Counted from the first letter of the stretch, positions 26,020 to 34,217 are shown. The stretch is 42,577 bases of DNA from Thiobacillus sp. (GCA_018262815.1 JADFDN010000010.1:1-42577); one strand, 5' to 3'. A program made the numbers and translations. Notes: a model not told the origin generated them from the sequence alone.

Positions 26020-26739
26020 CTACCGATCGATGACGTAAGGGAGCAGGCGGTCGAATTCCTTCTTGACCACCGCGTAGCATTCGCAGGCCCGCGCCTCAAG
26101 CCCCGTCCGGTCGAGCACGGTGATGCGGCCACGGTTGTATGAAATCAGGCCGGCCCGCTGCACGTTGCCGGCGGCCTCGGTGACGCCCTCGCGACGCACC
26201 CCGAGCATGTTGGCAATCAGTTCCTGGGTCATGACCAGTTCGTTGGAGGACAAACGGTCGAGGCTCAACAGCAGCCAGCGGCAGAACTGCTGGTCGAGCG
26301 AATGGTGGCGGTTGCACACCGCCGTCTGCGCCATCTGCGTCAGCAGCGCCTGGGTGTAGCGCAGCAACAGCCGCTGCATCGGCCCGGCGCGAAAGAACTC
26401 GTCCTTCAGCAGCTGCGCTTTCAGCCGGTAGGCGTAGCCGTCGCTCTGCACGACCGCCCGGCTGGTGGTGGACTCGCCGCCCATGAAGAGCGAGACGCCG
26501 ACGACGCCCTCGTTGCCGACCACGGCGATTTCGGCCGATGCGCCGTCCTCCATGACGTAGAGCAGGGACACGATCGAGGTGGTGGGAAAATAGACATGGC
26601 GCATCGGCACGCCCGGCTCGTAGAGCACATGGCCGAGCGGCATCGGCGCCTCTTCCAGATCGGGAAGCAGGCGCGCAAGGTCTTCCGCCGGCAGGGCGGC
26701 AAGGAGGTGGTTCTGGCGCGGGTCATGCGGGTCGTTCAA
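26020..26739 (-). CDS. Crp/Fnr-family transcription regulator (copy 2)
   Basis: 239 residues, same architecture as its neighbour: jelly roll with [20 protein letters not shown] and [16 protein letters not shown], dimer helix ([20 protein letters not shown]) and Crp-type HTH ([19 protein letters not shown]) with a wing ending [17 protein letters not shown]. The R-R-E-x-V pattern of the recognition helix is the common form in this subfamily. No Fe-S cysteine motif. The frame offers no ATG; the start is TTG at 26739 with GGGAG 7 bases upstream. The pair are tandem paralogs separated by 206 bases, each probably with its own promoter. Confidence 0.88.
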   Translation of the reverse strand: MNDPHDPRQNHLLAALPAEDLARLLPDLEEAPMPLGHVLYEPGVPMRHVYFPTTSIVSLLYVMEDGASAEIAVVGNEGVVGVSLFMGGESTTSRAVVQSDGYAYRLKAQLLKDEFFRAGPMQRLLLRYTQALLTQMAQTAVCNRHHSLDQQFCRWLLLSLDRLSSNELVMTQELIANMLGVRREGVTEAAGNVQRAGLISYNRGRITVLDRTGLEARACECYAVVKKEFDRLLPYVIDR

Positions 26740-27039
26740 GTGCAGTCTCCCTTGTACCTACGTTAGCCATGAGCGAACCGTCTCACCGGGGTGGCCGGAT
26801 CGGATGCTCAGGGCATCGCCAGTATAGAGGCTTCGCCTGGGCAATAGGCGTCGGTGTACGAACAGGCTGCGGCCGGCGTGGCGCCCGATTGCCCTCTGTG
26901 TGCGTCAGCAGACAGACGCTGCAGGAGGTTCTCCATAAGCTTCAAGCATCGAAGTCAACATGCGTGCAATGTCTGCATCGTGGCAAAGCGCGCTGCCTGA
27001 AACAACGCGCTCTTGGCAAAGAGAAGTAAAGGAACATCA
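26740..27039. other. intergenic region upstream of Crp copy 2 and the Cys-repeat gene
   Basis: About 300 bases between divergent genes. A plus-strand 86-codon frame (26769-27029) has unconvincing composition and no family match. I see no clear promoter or operator. Confidence 0.4.
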
Positions 27040-27618
27040 GTGAACACACCCAACATCCATGCGATCGCACTGGCGGTTAGCCTCACGTTCAGCGCCGGCG
27101 CCATGGCGCAGAACGTGTCGAAAGACGACTACCTGTCCGTCAAGGACAAGATCGCAGCTGATTACAAGCTGGCCAAGGTAAGTTGCGATTCGCTGTCCGG
27201 CAATCCGAACGATATCTGCATGGCCGGCGCCAAAGGCAACGAGAAGGTCGCGCTGGCCGAACTCGAAGCCGGCTACAAGCCCACCGCCGAGAGCCGCTAC
27301 CAGGCGCGCGTCGCCAGGGCGGATGCCGAGTACGAGCTGGCGAAGGAACGCTGCGACGACAGGGCCGGCAACACAAAGGATGTCTGCATGAAGGAAGCGA
27401 AATCCGTGGAGACTGCCGCCAAGGCCGACGCCACGGCCCAGATGAAGACCGCGGACGCGAACACCACGGCGAGCGAGAAGTCGGCCGATGCCCGCAAGGA
27501 CGCAACGGAAGACAAGCTTGGCGCTCAGTACAAGGTGGCAAAGGAAAAGTGCGACACCTATGCAGGCAATGCGAAGGATATCTGCGTGAACGAAGCGAAA
27601 GTGAAGTTTGGCCGGTAA
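27040..27618 (+). CDS. exported protein with three cysteine-pair repeats
   Basis: 192 residues from a GTG start with AAAGGA about 6 bases upstream. A signal peptide ends at AMAQ (residue 24). The mature protein holds three copies of a ~25-residue unit: YKLAKVSCDSLSGNPNDIC, YELAKERCDDRAGNTKDVC and YKVAKEKCDTYAGNAKDIC, each followed by an EAK-like end. Each has two cysteines exactly 11 residues apart (C49/C60, C105/C116, C171/C182). The linkers are Ala/Lys/Asp-rich helices. The pairs probably form disulfides in helical hairpins in the periplasm. I recognise this as a recurring betaproteobacterial protein of unknown role. It is followed by a glycine-zipper lipoprotein and csbD on the same strand. 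Confidence 0.8.
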   Translation: MNTPNIHAIALAVSLTFSAGAMAQNVSKDDYLSVKDKIAADYKLAKVSCDSLSGNPNDICMAGAKGNEKVALAELEAGYKPTAESRYQARVARADAEYELAKERCDDRAGNTKDVCMKEAKSVETAAKADATAQMKTADANTTASEKSADARKDATEDKLGAQYKVAKEKCDTYAGNAKDICVNEAKVKFGR

Positions 27619-27678
27619 TTCGCAATCGACCGGCACACGATGCGCCAGGGACCCCCTGTTGAAGAAAGAGGCAATCCA

Positions 27679-27894
27679 ATGAAAAACCTACGTGAATATG
27701 CAATCGGGACGGTGGCCGCGGCCCTGTTTTTCGGCCTGGGTGGCTGTGCCGGCATGTCGACACAGGACAAGAGCACCGCGGTCGGTGCGGGCGTCGGTGC
27801 CGTCGGCGGAGCCGTCCTGACGGGCGGTAGTGCGATCGGGACCGTTGGCGGTGCTGCCGTCGGCGGCATCATCGGCCACGAAGTCGGCGATTGA
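27679..27894 (+). CDS. glycine-zipper 2TM lipoprotein (OsmB-like)
   Basis: 71 residues. Lipobox LFFGLGGC puts the acylated cysteine at residue 22, followed by AGMSTQDKSTAVGAGVGAVG and a Gly/Ala/Val zipper of two segments ending GGIIGHEVGD. Such proteins are small outer-membrane lipoproteins; OsmB of E. coli is induced by osmotic and stationary-phase stress. GAGG lies 7 bases before the ATG. It lies 60 bases after the Cys-repeat gene and 73 before csbD, with a hairpin in the second gap. Confidence 0.85.
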   Translation: MKNLREYAIGTVAAALFFGLGGCAGMSTQDKSTAVGAGVGAVGGAVLTGGSAIGTVGGAAVGGIIGHEVGD

Positions 27895-27918
27895 CGAACA
27901 TCCGGCCACACGGAAATA

Positions 27919-27948
27919 AACCCGATCGGCAATTTCGCCAGTCGGGTT
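27919..27948 (+). other. hairpin in the csbD leader
   Basis: AACCCGA-TC-GGC-AATTTC-GCC-AG-TCGGGTT: seven outer and three inner pairs, ending 19 bases before the csbD start codon. It could end the upstream transcript or control csbD translation; there is no T-run. Confidence 0.45.
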
Positions 27949-27967
27949 GCGAACTGAAGGAGTGGAC

Positions 27968-28192
27968 ATGAACTGGAATATCGTTGAAGGCAACTGGAAA
28001 CAATTCAAGGGCGAAGTGAAGGCGCAGTGGGGCAGGCTCACCGACGACCATCTCGACGTGATCGCCGGCAAGCGTACCGAACTGGCGGGCAAGATCCAGG
28101 AGACCTACGGCATCACGCAGGACGAGGCCGAAGCGCAGATCAAGCACTTTGAACTGCGCGACAAGGACAAACGTCCGGCGGATTCCGCATGA
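27968..28192 (+). CDS. CsbD-family stress protein
   Basis: 74 residues with the complete CsbD pattern: MNWNIVEGNWKQFKGEVKAQ, WGRLTDDHLDVIAGKR and LAGKIQETYGITQDEAEAQI. CsbD proteins are small soluble general-stress proteins of unknown mechanism (under sigma-B control in Bacillus). AAGGAG lies 6-7 bases before the ATG. Its stop overlaps the ATG of the frameshifted Cys4 gene (ATGA), so the two would be translationally coupled. Confidence 0.92.
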   Translation: MNWNIVEGNWKQFKGEVKAQWGRLTDDHLDVIAGKRTELAGKIQETYGITQDEAEAQIKHFELRDKDKRPADSA

Positions 28193-28433
28193 CTCTGGAT
28201 TCCGCACCGACTTCATGTGGCATCGGTCGGCCTGAGTACGCCGGCTATTCGGCGCCCGGATGTGCGTGCCCTCGCTGCAACGGCGCCACCACCCGCGTGC
28301 CGCGGCGGCTTGTCGATTTGCTCGCAAGCATGTTCATCAGCGTCAGCCGCTATCGCTGCAGTTCAATACGTGTGGCTGGGAAGGGAATCTGCGCGTGAAG
28401 CGACGGGCCCTGCTGATCCAGGACCCATGGTAA
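28189..28433 (+). pseudogene. small Cys4 (zinc-ribbon-like) protein gene with a frameshift
   Basis: The first frame reads MTLDSAPTSCG..., CACPRCNGATTRVPRRLVDL and FISVSRYRCSSI, then would run to an early stop at 28398. From 28371 another frame reads CGWEGNLRVKRRALLIQDPW to TAA at 28431. Joined, they make an ~80-residue protein with a CPRC pair and a later C-x-x-x-x-x-C pair (YRC...CGW), the Cys4 layout of a zinc ribbon. One base appears to be missing at about 28369-28371. I recall intact betaproteobacterial homologs ending in CGWEGNLRVKR. It is a recent pseudogene, a sequencing error or, less likely, a programmed frameshift; there is no obvious slippery site. Confidence 0.7.
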
Positions 28434-28504
28434 GTCTCCATCCGGACACCGTAACGCATCGAATCCGCACGGATAAGTGCGCCATCCCGCCAGGCTGGCA
28501 GTCA

Positions 28505-29914
28505 CTACAGCCAGTATTCGGCGAGCCGCGCCGCCCCTTCTTTCAAACGCAATTGCAGCGACCGCTGTTCCCAGCGTTCAAGGTCGATGGCATCGGACTC
28601 CGCCAGATCCCGCGCAAACATCGCGTCCATTTGCCGGGCAAAATCGCGCCCCAGAATCGCCGCATTGATTTCATCGTTGTGCAGGAAGCTGCGCCAATCC
28701 AGATTGGTCGACCCGATGGTCGACCAGACGCCGTCGATGGAGGCGGTCTTGGAATGCATCACCGCGCCGCGCCGCTCGTAAATCTTCACGCCGGCGCGCA
28801 ACAACTTCGAATAATGCGAGCGCCCGGCGTGGAACACCGCCCAGGAATCGGTATGGCTCGGCAAAACCATCTTCACGTCCACGCCGCGCTGCGCTGCGTC
28901 GGTCAGGGCCTTGAGAAATTGCGGATCGGGCGCGAAATAGGCATTGGTGATATGCACCTGCCGCTCCGCATGCTCGATCGCCGAAAGCAGCGTGAGATAG
29001 ATCGGGCTTCCGGGATCGTCGGAGACGCTGCCGATGGCGCGCACGATCTCGTCGCCCTGCTTGTCGAGTACGGGGAAGTCATTCTTCCCCGACAGCGTCG
29101 GGCCCTTCTGCTTGCTCCAGGTGTCCAGAAACAGCTTCTGGAATTCGGCCACCACCGGCCCTTCGATCTGCAAGTGGGTGTCTCGCCATCCTGGAACATC
29201 GGCCGCCGGTTTACGGGCTGACCGCCTTGAGGAACCGCTGGAATAGGTTTCGCTGATATTGATGCCGCCGATAAAGGCGCTGCGACCGTCGACCACCAGC
29301 AACTTGCGGTGGTCGCGGTTATTCAGCACCCATTCCTTTTTTTTCCCGGCCAAGGGGTTGACCGGATTGTATTCGAGCACCTGGATGCCGCCGGCGCGCA
29401 GGTGCTCAAAGAATCCCTCGGGCGTATTCAGGCAGCCGACGCTGTCGTAGATCAAGGCGACCTGGACGCCTGTGGCCTGTTTTGCGAGCATTAGGTCGGC
29501 GAACTGCTGGCCGATGTCGTCGGCTTCAAAAATGTAGGTTTCCAGGTGAATGTGGTCTTTGGCAGCCCGCATGGCTGCGAACATGGCCCGGTAGGTTGCG
29601 GGGCCATCCTCCAGCAGGGTCAGCTTGTTACCCAGCACCAGCGGACTGCCTATGTTGATCGCCTGCTCCATGGCCAAGTGCTTCTGCAGGATGTCGATAT
29701 CACCGGATGTGCGCTGGAGTTTCTCGATGATGGCGTCGCTTCTGCCTTCGGGGACAGGACCGCGCGCGCCCTCGAACGCCACCACCTGGGTGTGGGGCGT
29801 TTGCATTTCCCGCGCAGCGTCGGGGAGGCTTGCGCAACCGGCCCCGGCAAGCACCATGTATGCCGCCGCCATGCGCCAGGCCCGAGGTATCGCCGGACGA
29901 CAATACCCGGTCAA
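28505..29914 (-). CDS. phospholipase D / cardiolipin synthase-like lipoprotein
   Basis: 469 residues. Two HKD motifs: H202-R-K204...D209 (DHRKLLVVDG) and H387-S-K389...D394 (MHSKTASIDG), each followed by the usual GG.N / GSTNLD segment, so the phosphatidyl-transfer site is complete. The N-terminus ends in lipobox VLAGAGC. An ATG at 29872 would give a signal peptide with no positive charge; the TTG at 29914 adds CRPAIPRAWR before the hydrophobic core, has GGAG 5 bases upstream and overlaps the rhodanese stop (TTGA). I therefore prefer the TTG. It may make cardiolipin by phosphatidyl transfer, or act as a phospholipase; an acylated form would be unusual for cardiolipin synthase. Confidence 0.85.
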   Translation of the reverse strand: MTGYCRPAIPRAWRMAAAYMVLAGAGCASLPDAAREMQTPHTQVVAFEGARGPVPEGRSDAIIEKLQRTSGDIDILQKHLAMEQAINIGSPLVLGNKLTLLEDGPATYRAMFAAMRAAKDHIHLETYIFEADDIGQQFADLMLAKQATGVQVALIYDSVGCLNTPEGFFEHLRAGGIQVLEYNPVNPLAGKKKEWVLNNRDHRKLLVVDGRSAFIGGINISETYSSGSSRRSARKPAADVPGWRDTHLQIEGPVVAEFQKLFLDTWSKQKGPTLSGKNDFPVLDKQGDEIVRAIGSVSDDPGSPIYLTLLSAIEHAERQVHITNAYFAPDPQFLKALTDAAQRGVDVKMVLPSHTDSWAVFHAGRSHYSKLLRAGVKIYERRGAVMHSKTASIDGVWSTIGSTNLDWRSFLHNDEINAAILGRDFARQMDAMFARDLAESDAIDLERWEQRSLQLRLKEGAARLAEYWL

Positions 29915-30297
29915 GTCTGCTCCCACGGCAAGCCATCGAACCGCCAGCCATTTTTCGTGCTGCGATGGCGCGTTTCGTCCATGTCCCCTTCGAACCCATG
30001 CTCGATGTTGTACACCTCGGGGAAACCGTATTTCTCGAGATAGCGTCCCGCATCCGCCGAACGCCTTCCGGAACGGCAGATCAGCACCACCGGGCGGTTG
30101 ACCGACGCCGCCTTGCGCGCATGGCCGAGGAAATCGGGATTCACGTCCCAGTCCGGCCCGTCCTGCCAGGCGATGTGGATCGCCCCCACGGGATGGCCGA
30201 CGAACAGGTATTCGATTTCCGAGCGGCAGTCGATGAAGACGGCTTCGGGATGCTGCTGCAAAAAGACATGGGCCTCGGTCGGGTTGAGTACTTTCAT
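29911..30297 (-). CDS. rhodanese-domain protein
   Basis: 128 residues, one rhodanese domain: VLNPTEAHVFLQQHPEAVFI, DCRSEIEYLFVGHPVGAIHI, and the active-site loop C74-RSGRRS in LICRSGRRSADAGRYLEKYG. The Cys would carry persulfide sulfur. There is no signal peptide, so it is cytoplasmic. GGAG lies 8 bases before the ATG at 30297. Its stop overlaps the likely TTG start of the phospholipase D gene, implying an operon. A link between sulfur transfer and phospholipid enzyme is not obvious; the coupling may be only organisational. Confidence 0.88.
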   Translation of the reverse strand: MKVLNPTEAHVFLQQHPEAVFIDCRSEIEYLFVGHPVGAIHIAWQDGPDWDVNPDFLGHARKAASVNRPVVLICRSGRRSADAGRYLEKYGFPEVYNIEHGFEGDMDETRHRSTKNGWRFDGLPWEQT

Positions 30298-30374
30298 GAG
30301 CAAACTCCGCAGTGACATGCTTCACCCTAGCAGCAGGCGACGCTGTCACCAACGTTTCGCGCAAGACGCGCCAT

Positions 30375-30404
30375 AAAAAAAACCCCGCCGGGGCGGGGTT
30401 TTTT
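30375..30404 (-). terminator. bidirectional-looking intrinsic terminator after the PEP-CTERM gene
   Basis: A8-CCCCG-CCGGGG-CGGGG-T6, a GC stem flanked by A and T runs. It lies 16-45 bases beyond the stop of the minus-strand PEP-CTERM gene and before the rhodanese gene, separating the two transcripts. Confidence 0.85.
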
Positions 30405-30419
30405 CAAGCAGCGTTCCGA

Positions 30420-31211
30420 TCAGTTCGGAGAGCGGCGCAGCGTGCGTGTAAGTCCCAAAAGTCCGGCGCCGAGCAGCAGCAGGGTGCCGGGTTCGGGAAC
30501 CTGGCCGCCGCCGCCGCAGCCCGTGCCGTTCGGATTGTCGGCGCAGGTGGTGCCGGCGACCTTCAGCAGCTTGAAGGCGTCCTTCTTGGAGTCGTTGGTA
30601 CCGTTGTTCGCACCGATCAGCCAGTAGCTGGAGTAGATGTCGGTGTCATTGATGGTTTTCCAGCCCGTGCTGCTGCCTCCGCCATGGTGCCCGACCAGGG
30701 TCCAGCCCGCGGTCGCCATGGATGCATCGGTGTAAGTCAAACCGGCAAGCGTGCCCACACCGGCCCCGGTGTAGGCATACACCGAAAAGTCGGAGTCGCC
30801 GTAGCCGGTGTTGCCGCTCACCCAGCCGAAATAGGTGTAGTCGAGGTTGACCTTGTCCCCGCTGAAGGAAAACAGGATCGAATCCTTGCGCTGGTCGTTG
30901 TCGACTGCGTGTTCGGGACTGTAGCCTTCGCTGGTGTCGCCGCTGCCGCTGCAGGGCGAGGAACCGCAGTCGTTGTTCTTGACGCCGAGGCCGCTGCTGC
31001 CGTTGTAGGTCAGAAACCCGCCCTGCAGCACGGTGTTCGTGCCGGACGATCCGTTTGCCGTATTGCCCCAGGCAGATGCCGTCGCGGTGACGCCACCCTG
31101 AGTATTGGAACTGGTGTTGTTGAAGACCCAGGTGGCCGCAGAAGCCGAGCCTGCCGCACCCATGATCGCCAGGCCGGTCAGCATGGCCATGGTTTTATTG
31201 TCGATTTTCAT
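30420..31211 (-). CDS. PEP-CTERM exosortase-dependent surface protein (XDP1-like)
   Basis: 263 residues. Signal peptide (LTGLAIMGAAGSASA), a Gly/Ser/Thr/Asn-rich mature region, and the C-terminal sorting signal VPEPGTLLLLGAGLLGL with a hydrophobic helix and RTLRRS tail. The body has GYSPEHAVDNDQRKDSILFS, GWTLVGHHG and YSSYWLIGANNG, which resemble the XDP1 group as I remember it. An exosortase (XrtA/EpsH) would cleave the PEP motif and release the protein to the surface or exopolysaccharide; none is encoded in the window. GGAG lies 6 bases before the ATG. Upstream DNA is AT-rich with palindrome GAACC-G-GGTTC (31303-31313). Confidence 0.85.
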   Translation of the reverse strand: MKIDNKTMAMLTGLAIMGAAGSASAATWVFNNTSSNTQGGVTATASAWGNTANGSSGTNTVLQGGFLTYNGSSGLGVKNNDCGSSPCSGSGDTSEGYSPEHAVDNDQRKDSILFSFSGDKVNLDYTYFGWVSGNTGYGDSDFSVYAYTGAGVGTLAGLTYTDASMATAGWTLVGHHGGGSSTGWKTINDTDIYSSYWLIGANNGTNDSKKDAFKLLKVAGTTCADNPNGTGCGGGGQVPEPGTLLLLGAGLLGLTRTLRRSPN

Positions 31212-31348
31212 TATGTACTCCGCAGTGTTGTTGTCAGTCCGGTCTCAGCAAATTTGATGCCCGAATCGTATAGTCTTTTGTTTTCAATTAGATAACAAAT
31301 CAGAACCGGGTTCGTTTGCAAGCGATGTAAAGAAATCCGACGTGAGTC

Positions 31349-34051
31349 CTAGCGACGCTGCCTGCCCAGCGCCTGTTCCAGATGCGCACGGATTTCAGGA
31401 TCGTCAGGGGCGCGCAATGCCGCCTCGCGCAGATAGCGCAACCCCTTGTCGACCTGGCCCTGCCGCACCAGCACCCACCCCAGCGTGTCGTTGACCTGGG
31501 GCTGGTTCGGCGCCAAGGCGCGCGCGCGTTCGGCGTGTTTCAGCGCAGCGGAATGATCCCCCTGGCGCAGCAGCACGTTGGCGAGGTTGTTGTGGGCACG
31601 CGCATCCCGGTCGTCGCCGCGCACAAGCTCCGCGTAGACGGCGCCTGCCCGTGGCAGGTCGGTCAGCGCCAGCCAGGCTTCGCCCAGCGCGTGTGCCGCC
31701 GCGCGATCGGCGGGATGACGGCTTTTCCAGTCCGCCATCAGTCGGGCGGCGTCCCGGGCCTGACCGGACGCCATCAGGGCGCCGTATAGACCGAACAGGC
31801 TGTCACTTCCGGAATCGCTTGCATAAGCCTTGCGGTAGGCCTCGACCGCTTCGGGCCGGCGCTGCTGGCTCAATCTGAGTTCGCCCATCAGGCGCCAGGC
31901 ATCGGCCTGATTGCCGTCCTCGCCGAACAGGGCCTGAACCTGTTTCTCGGCCTCGTCCAGCCTGCCTTGCCTGGCATCGAGACGAGCCTTGAGCACGCGC
32001 GCGGGGCGGTGCCGCGGATCGGCCAGCAGCACTTTGCTGAGGCTGTACTCCGCCCCGCCGAGGTCGCCGATGCGCATCTGCTCGGCCGCGCCGCGCATCA
32101 GCCAGCCGGTATTGAAGGAGGCAGCCTGGGTCAGGCGGCGCAAGGTCGCGTTGGCAAGCTCGTTGTTGCCGAGCGCGATCTGGCTTTCCGCCAGCGCAAA
32201 CAGGGTGCCGGGATGATTGGGCGCCACCGCCTGCGCGGCCTTGGCGGCATCGAGTGCCTGATTCGCCTGGCCGCGCCGCAGATGGACCGCGTTCAGGGCC
32301 AGCTTCGGCCGCACATCCTTGCCGTGCATGCTGCCTGCCTTGTCGAGCCAGCGCACGGCTTCAGCGAAGCGCCCGGCGCTTTCCTCCAGCCGCGCCAGCT
32401 CGAGCATGGCGTCGAGATGGCTGGGCACGACTTTCAGGATGCCGAGATAGCGCTGCCGCGCCTTGTCGATCTGGCCATCGGCTTCGTCCAGGCGAGCGAG
32501 ATTGAGATGCGCGGTGTAGAAGCTCGGTGCAGCCTTGATGGCTGCCACATAGGCCGCACGTGCGCCCGCGCGGTCGCCGGCCGCCAGCTTGGCGACGCCG
32601 AGCAGATTGCGGGTGGAGATGTTGCCGGGTTCGCGCTTGAGAATGGCCCCGGCGATGTCCGCTGCGCGCGCCGGTTCGCCGCGCTTGAGGTAGGCGATCG
32701 CAAGCGGGACGCCGGTCTGCGAACTGGCGGGTGCCAGCCGGTAGGCGCGCTGCAGGGCGTCGAAGCCTGCGTCCTTCTGACCCGTGCTGAGCAGGCTGAT
32801 CCCGAGCGTGGTCTGGATATCGGGGCTGTCGCCGCTCGCCTGTGCGGCGTCCTGTAGCAGCAGCGCCGCCTTGCCGTGATTGCCCTGCCCCATGTAGGCG
32901 GCGCCCAGCATGGAAAGAACACGCGCATCGTCAGGGTAGGCACGCAACGCCGGCTGCAGCATGGCGATGGCGCGCTCGTACTGGCGTTCGGCCAGGTAGA
33001 TGCTGCCGAGGAGCTTGCGCGCGCCCGCCTCGCTCGGCCGCTTGTCGAGATAGGCCAGCAGATAGCTCTTGGCACGCTCGAATTCGCCCAGCGCATGATG
33101 GGCCAGGCCGCCCAGCAACTGCAGCTGGTCGCTGGCGGCGAGGAATTCCGGCGACAGTGCGCCGAGCGTGCGCGTCGCATCCTGCAAGGCGGTGCGTGCA
33201 TTGGCGGTGTCGCCCCGGCGGCTGAAATAGAGCGCGCGCAGGTAGGCGCCGCGCGGATCGGCGCCGAAATGCGTACGCAGATAGTCGATGTCGGCCCTGG
33301 CCTCGCTGTCGCGCTTGAGGTCGAGCAGGATCGCGGCGCGCGCCAGACGCGCATCGACATTGAGCGGCTGGATTTCCAGCGCGCGGCTGTAGTCGCGTGC
33401 GGCGGTCTGCAGATCGCCCTGCGCGTGGGCGATCGACGCCAGCACATTGAGCGCGTCGCCGTTGCGCGGGGACTGCTGCAAGGCACGCTGGACGGTCGTC
33501 CGCGCATCCTGCGGACGTCCTGCGTTGAGGTGGATCTGCGCCTGCAGGGCCAGTGCGCGCGCCTCGCCGCCCTTGATCTGCTCGGCCAGCCTTGCGCTCG
33601 TCATGGCGCCGTCGTACTGGCTGAGCGCAATCTGGGCGCGAGCGCGCAGCAGCAGCATGTCGAGACGCGCCTGAGGCGGCAGGCCGTCGGCGCCGAACTT
33701 CTCGACCAGCGCGCGGGTTTTCCCCTGATCCAGATAAGCCTGCGCCTGATAGACGGCGATCTGGGCCCGCGCCGCCCCCAGTCTTTCGGCATCCGCCAAT
33801 GCGCGTTCCGCTGCAGCCGGTTCGCCGCGACGCAAGTGCGCCTGCCCCATCAGTACCAGCGCCGGCAGCATGCGCGCATCCTCCTTGAGCGCGTTCTTCA
33901 ACTGGATGAGCGCGCCGGCATCGTCGCGGCGCTCGTAGCGCTTCAGCGCATCCTCGTAGTAACGCGATGCCTTTTCGGCGGAATCGGCATGGACGAGCGG
34001 CGCGAACAACGCTGCGCTCAGCAGGAATACCAGCGTACGAGACAAAGACAT
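31349..34051 (-). CDS. PEP-CTERM-system TPR-repeat protein, PrsT-like
   Basis: 900 residues. Signal peptide MSLSRTLVFLLSAALFAPLV ending HADS, then about 20 tetratricopeptide-type repeats with the usual pattern (for example ALELQA... and HNNLANVLLRQGDHSAALKH, YLREAALRAPDDPEIRAHLE). Size, TPR content and position beside a PEP-CTERM gene match the PrsT proteins of exosortase systems, which help produce or export surface polysaccharide. Typical PrsT are lipoproteins; here there is no cysteine at the cleavage site, so it would be a soluble periplasmic protein. GGAG lies 5 bases before the ATG at 34051. Its 3' end lies 137 bases from the PEP-CTERM gene. Confidence 0.85.
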   Translation of the reverse strand: MSLSRTLVFLLSAALFAPLVHADSAEKASRYYEDALKRYERRDDAGALIQLKNALKEDARMLPALVLMGQAHLRRGEPAAAERALADAERLGAARAQIAVYQAQAYLDQGKTRALVEKFGADGLPPQARLDMLLLRARAQIALSQYDGAMTSARLAEQIKGGEARALALQAQIHLNAGRPQDARTTVQRALQQSPRNGDALNVLASIAHAQGDLQTAARDYSRALEIQPLNVDARLARAAILLDLKRDSEARADIDYLRTHFGADPRGAYLRALYFSRRGDTANARTALQDATRTLGALSPEFLAASDQLQLLGGLAHHALGEFERAKSYLLAYLDKRPSEAGARKLLGSIYLAERQYERAIAMLQPALRAYPDDARVLSMLGAAYMGQGNHGKAALLLQDAAQASGDSPDIQTTLGISLLSTGQKDAGFDALQRAYRLAPASSQTGVPLAIAYLKRGEPARAADIAGAILKREPGNISTRNLLGVAKLAAGDRAGARAAYVAAIKAAPSFYTAHLNLARLDEADGQIDKARQRYLGILKVVPSHLDAMLELARLEESAGRFAEAVRWLDKAGSMHGKDVRPKLALNAVHLRRGQANQALDAAKAAQAVAPNHPGTLFALAESQIALGNNELANATLRRLTQAASFNTGWLMRGAAEQMRIGDLGGAEYSLSKVLLADPRHRPARVLKARLDARQGRLDEAEKQVQALFGEDGNQADAWRLMGELRLSQQRRPEAVEAYRKAYASDSGSDSLFGLYGALMASGQARDAARLMADWKSRHPADRAAAHALGEAWLALTDLPRAGAVYAELVRGDDRDARAHNNLANVLLRQGDHSAALKHAERARALAPNQPQVNDTLGWVLVRQGQVDKGLRYLREAALRAPDDPEIRAHLEQALGRQRR

Positions 34052-34211
34052 TTTGGCTCCAGGAGCAGTGATCCCGTAGCTCAGGCAAATTCCGTACCCG
34101 GCGGCCAAACAGCACGCATGCGCCCGTGCAGGTTGCGCGCCCCGCCCGGGCGTCGAAAACTCGGCCCGACTGTCGGCACGCCAACCCACGGGGAACGGCG
34201 CAGCACACCTT

Positions 34212-34217
34212 TATAAT
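34212..34217 (+). promoter_or_regulatory. TATAAT -10 box upstream of metH
   Basis: A perfect TATAAT 27 bases before the metH ATG in GC-rich DNA. No good -35 hexamer is visible 17 bases upstream, so the promoter may be an extended -10 or activated type. I see no cobalamin or SAM riboswitch in this 190-base gap. Confidence 0.45.
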
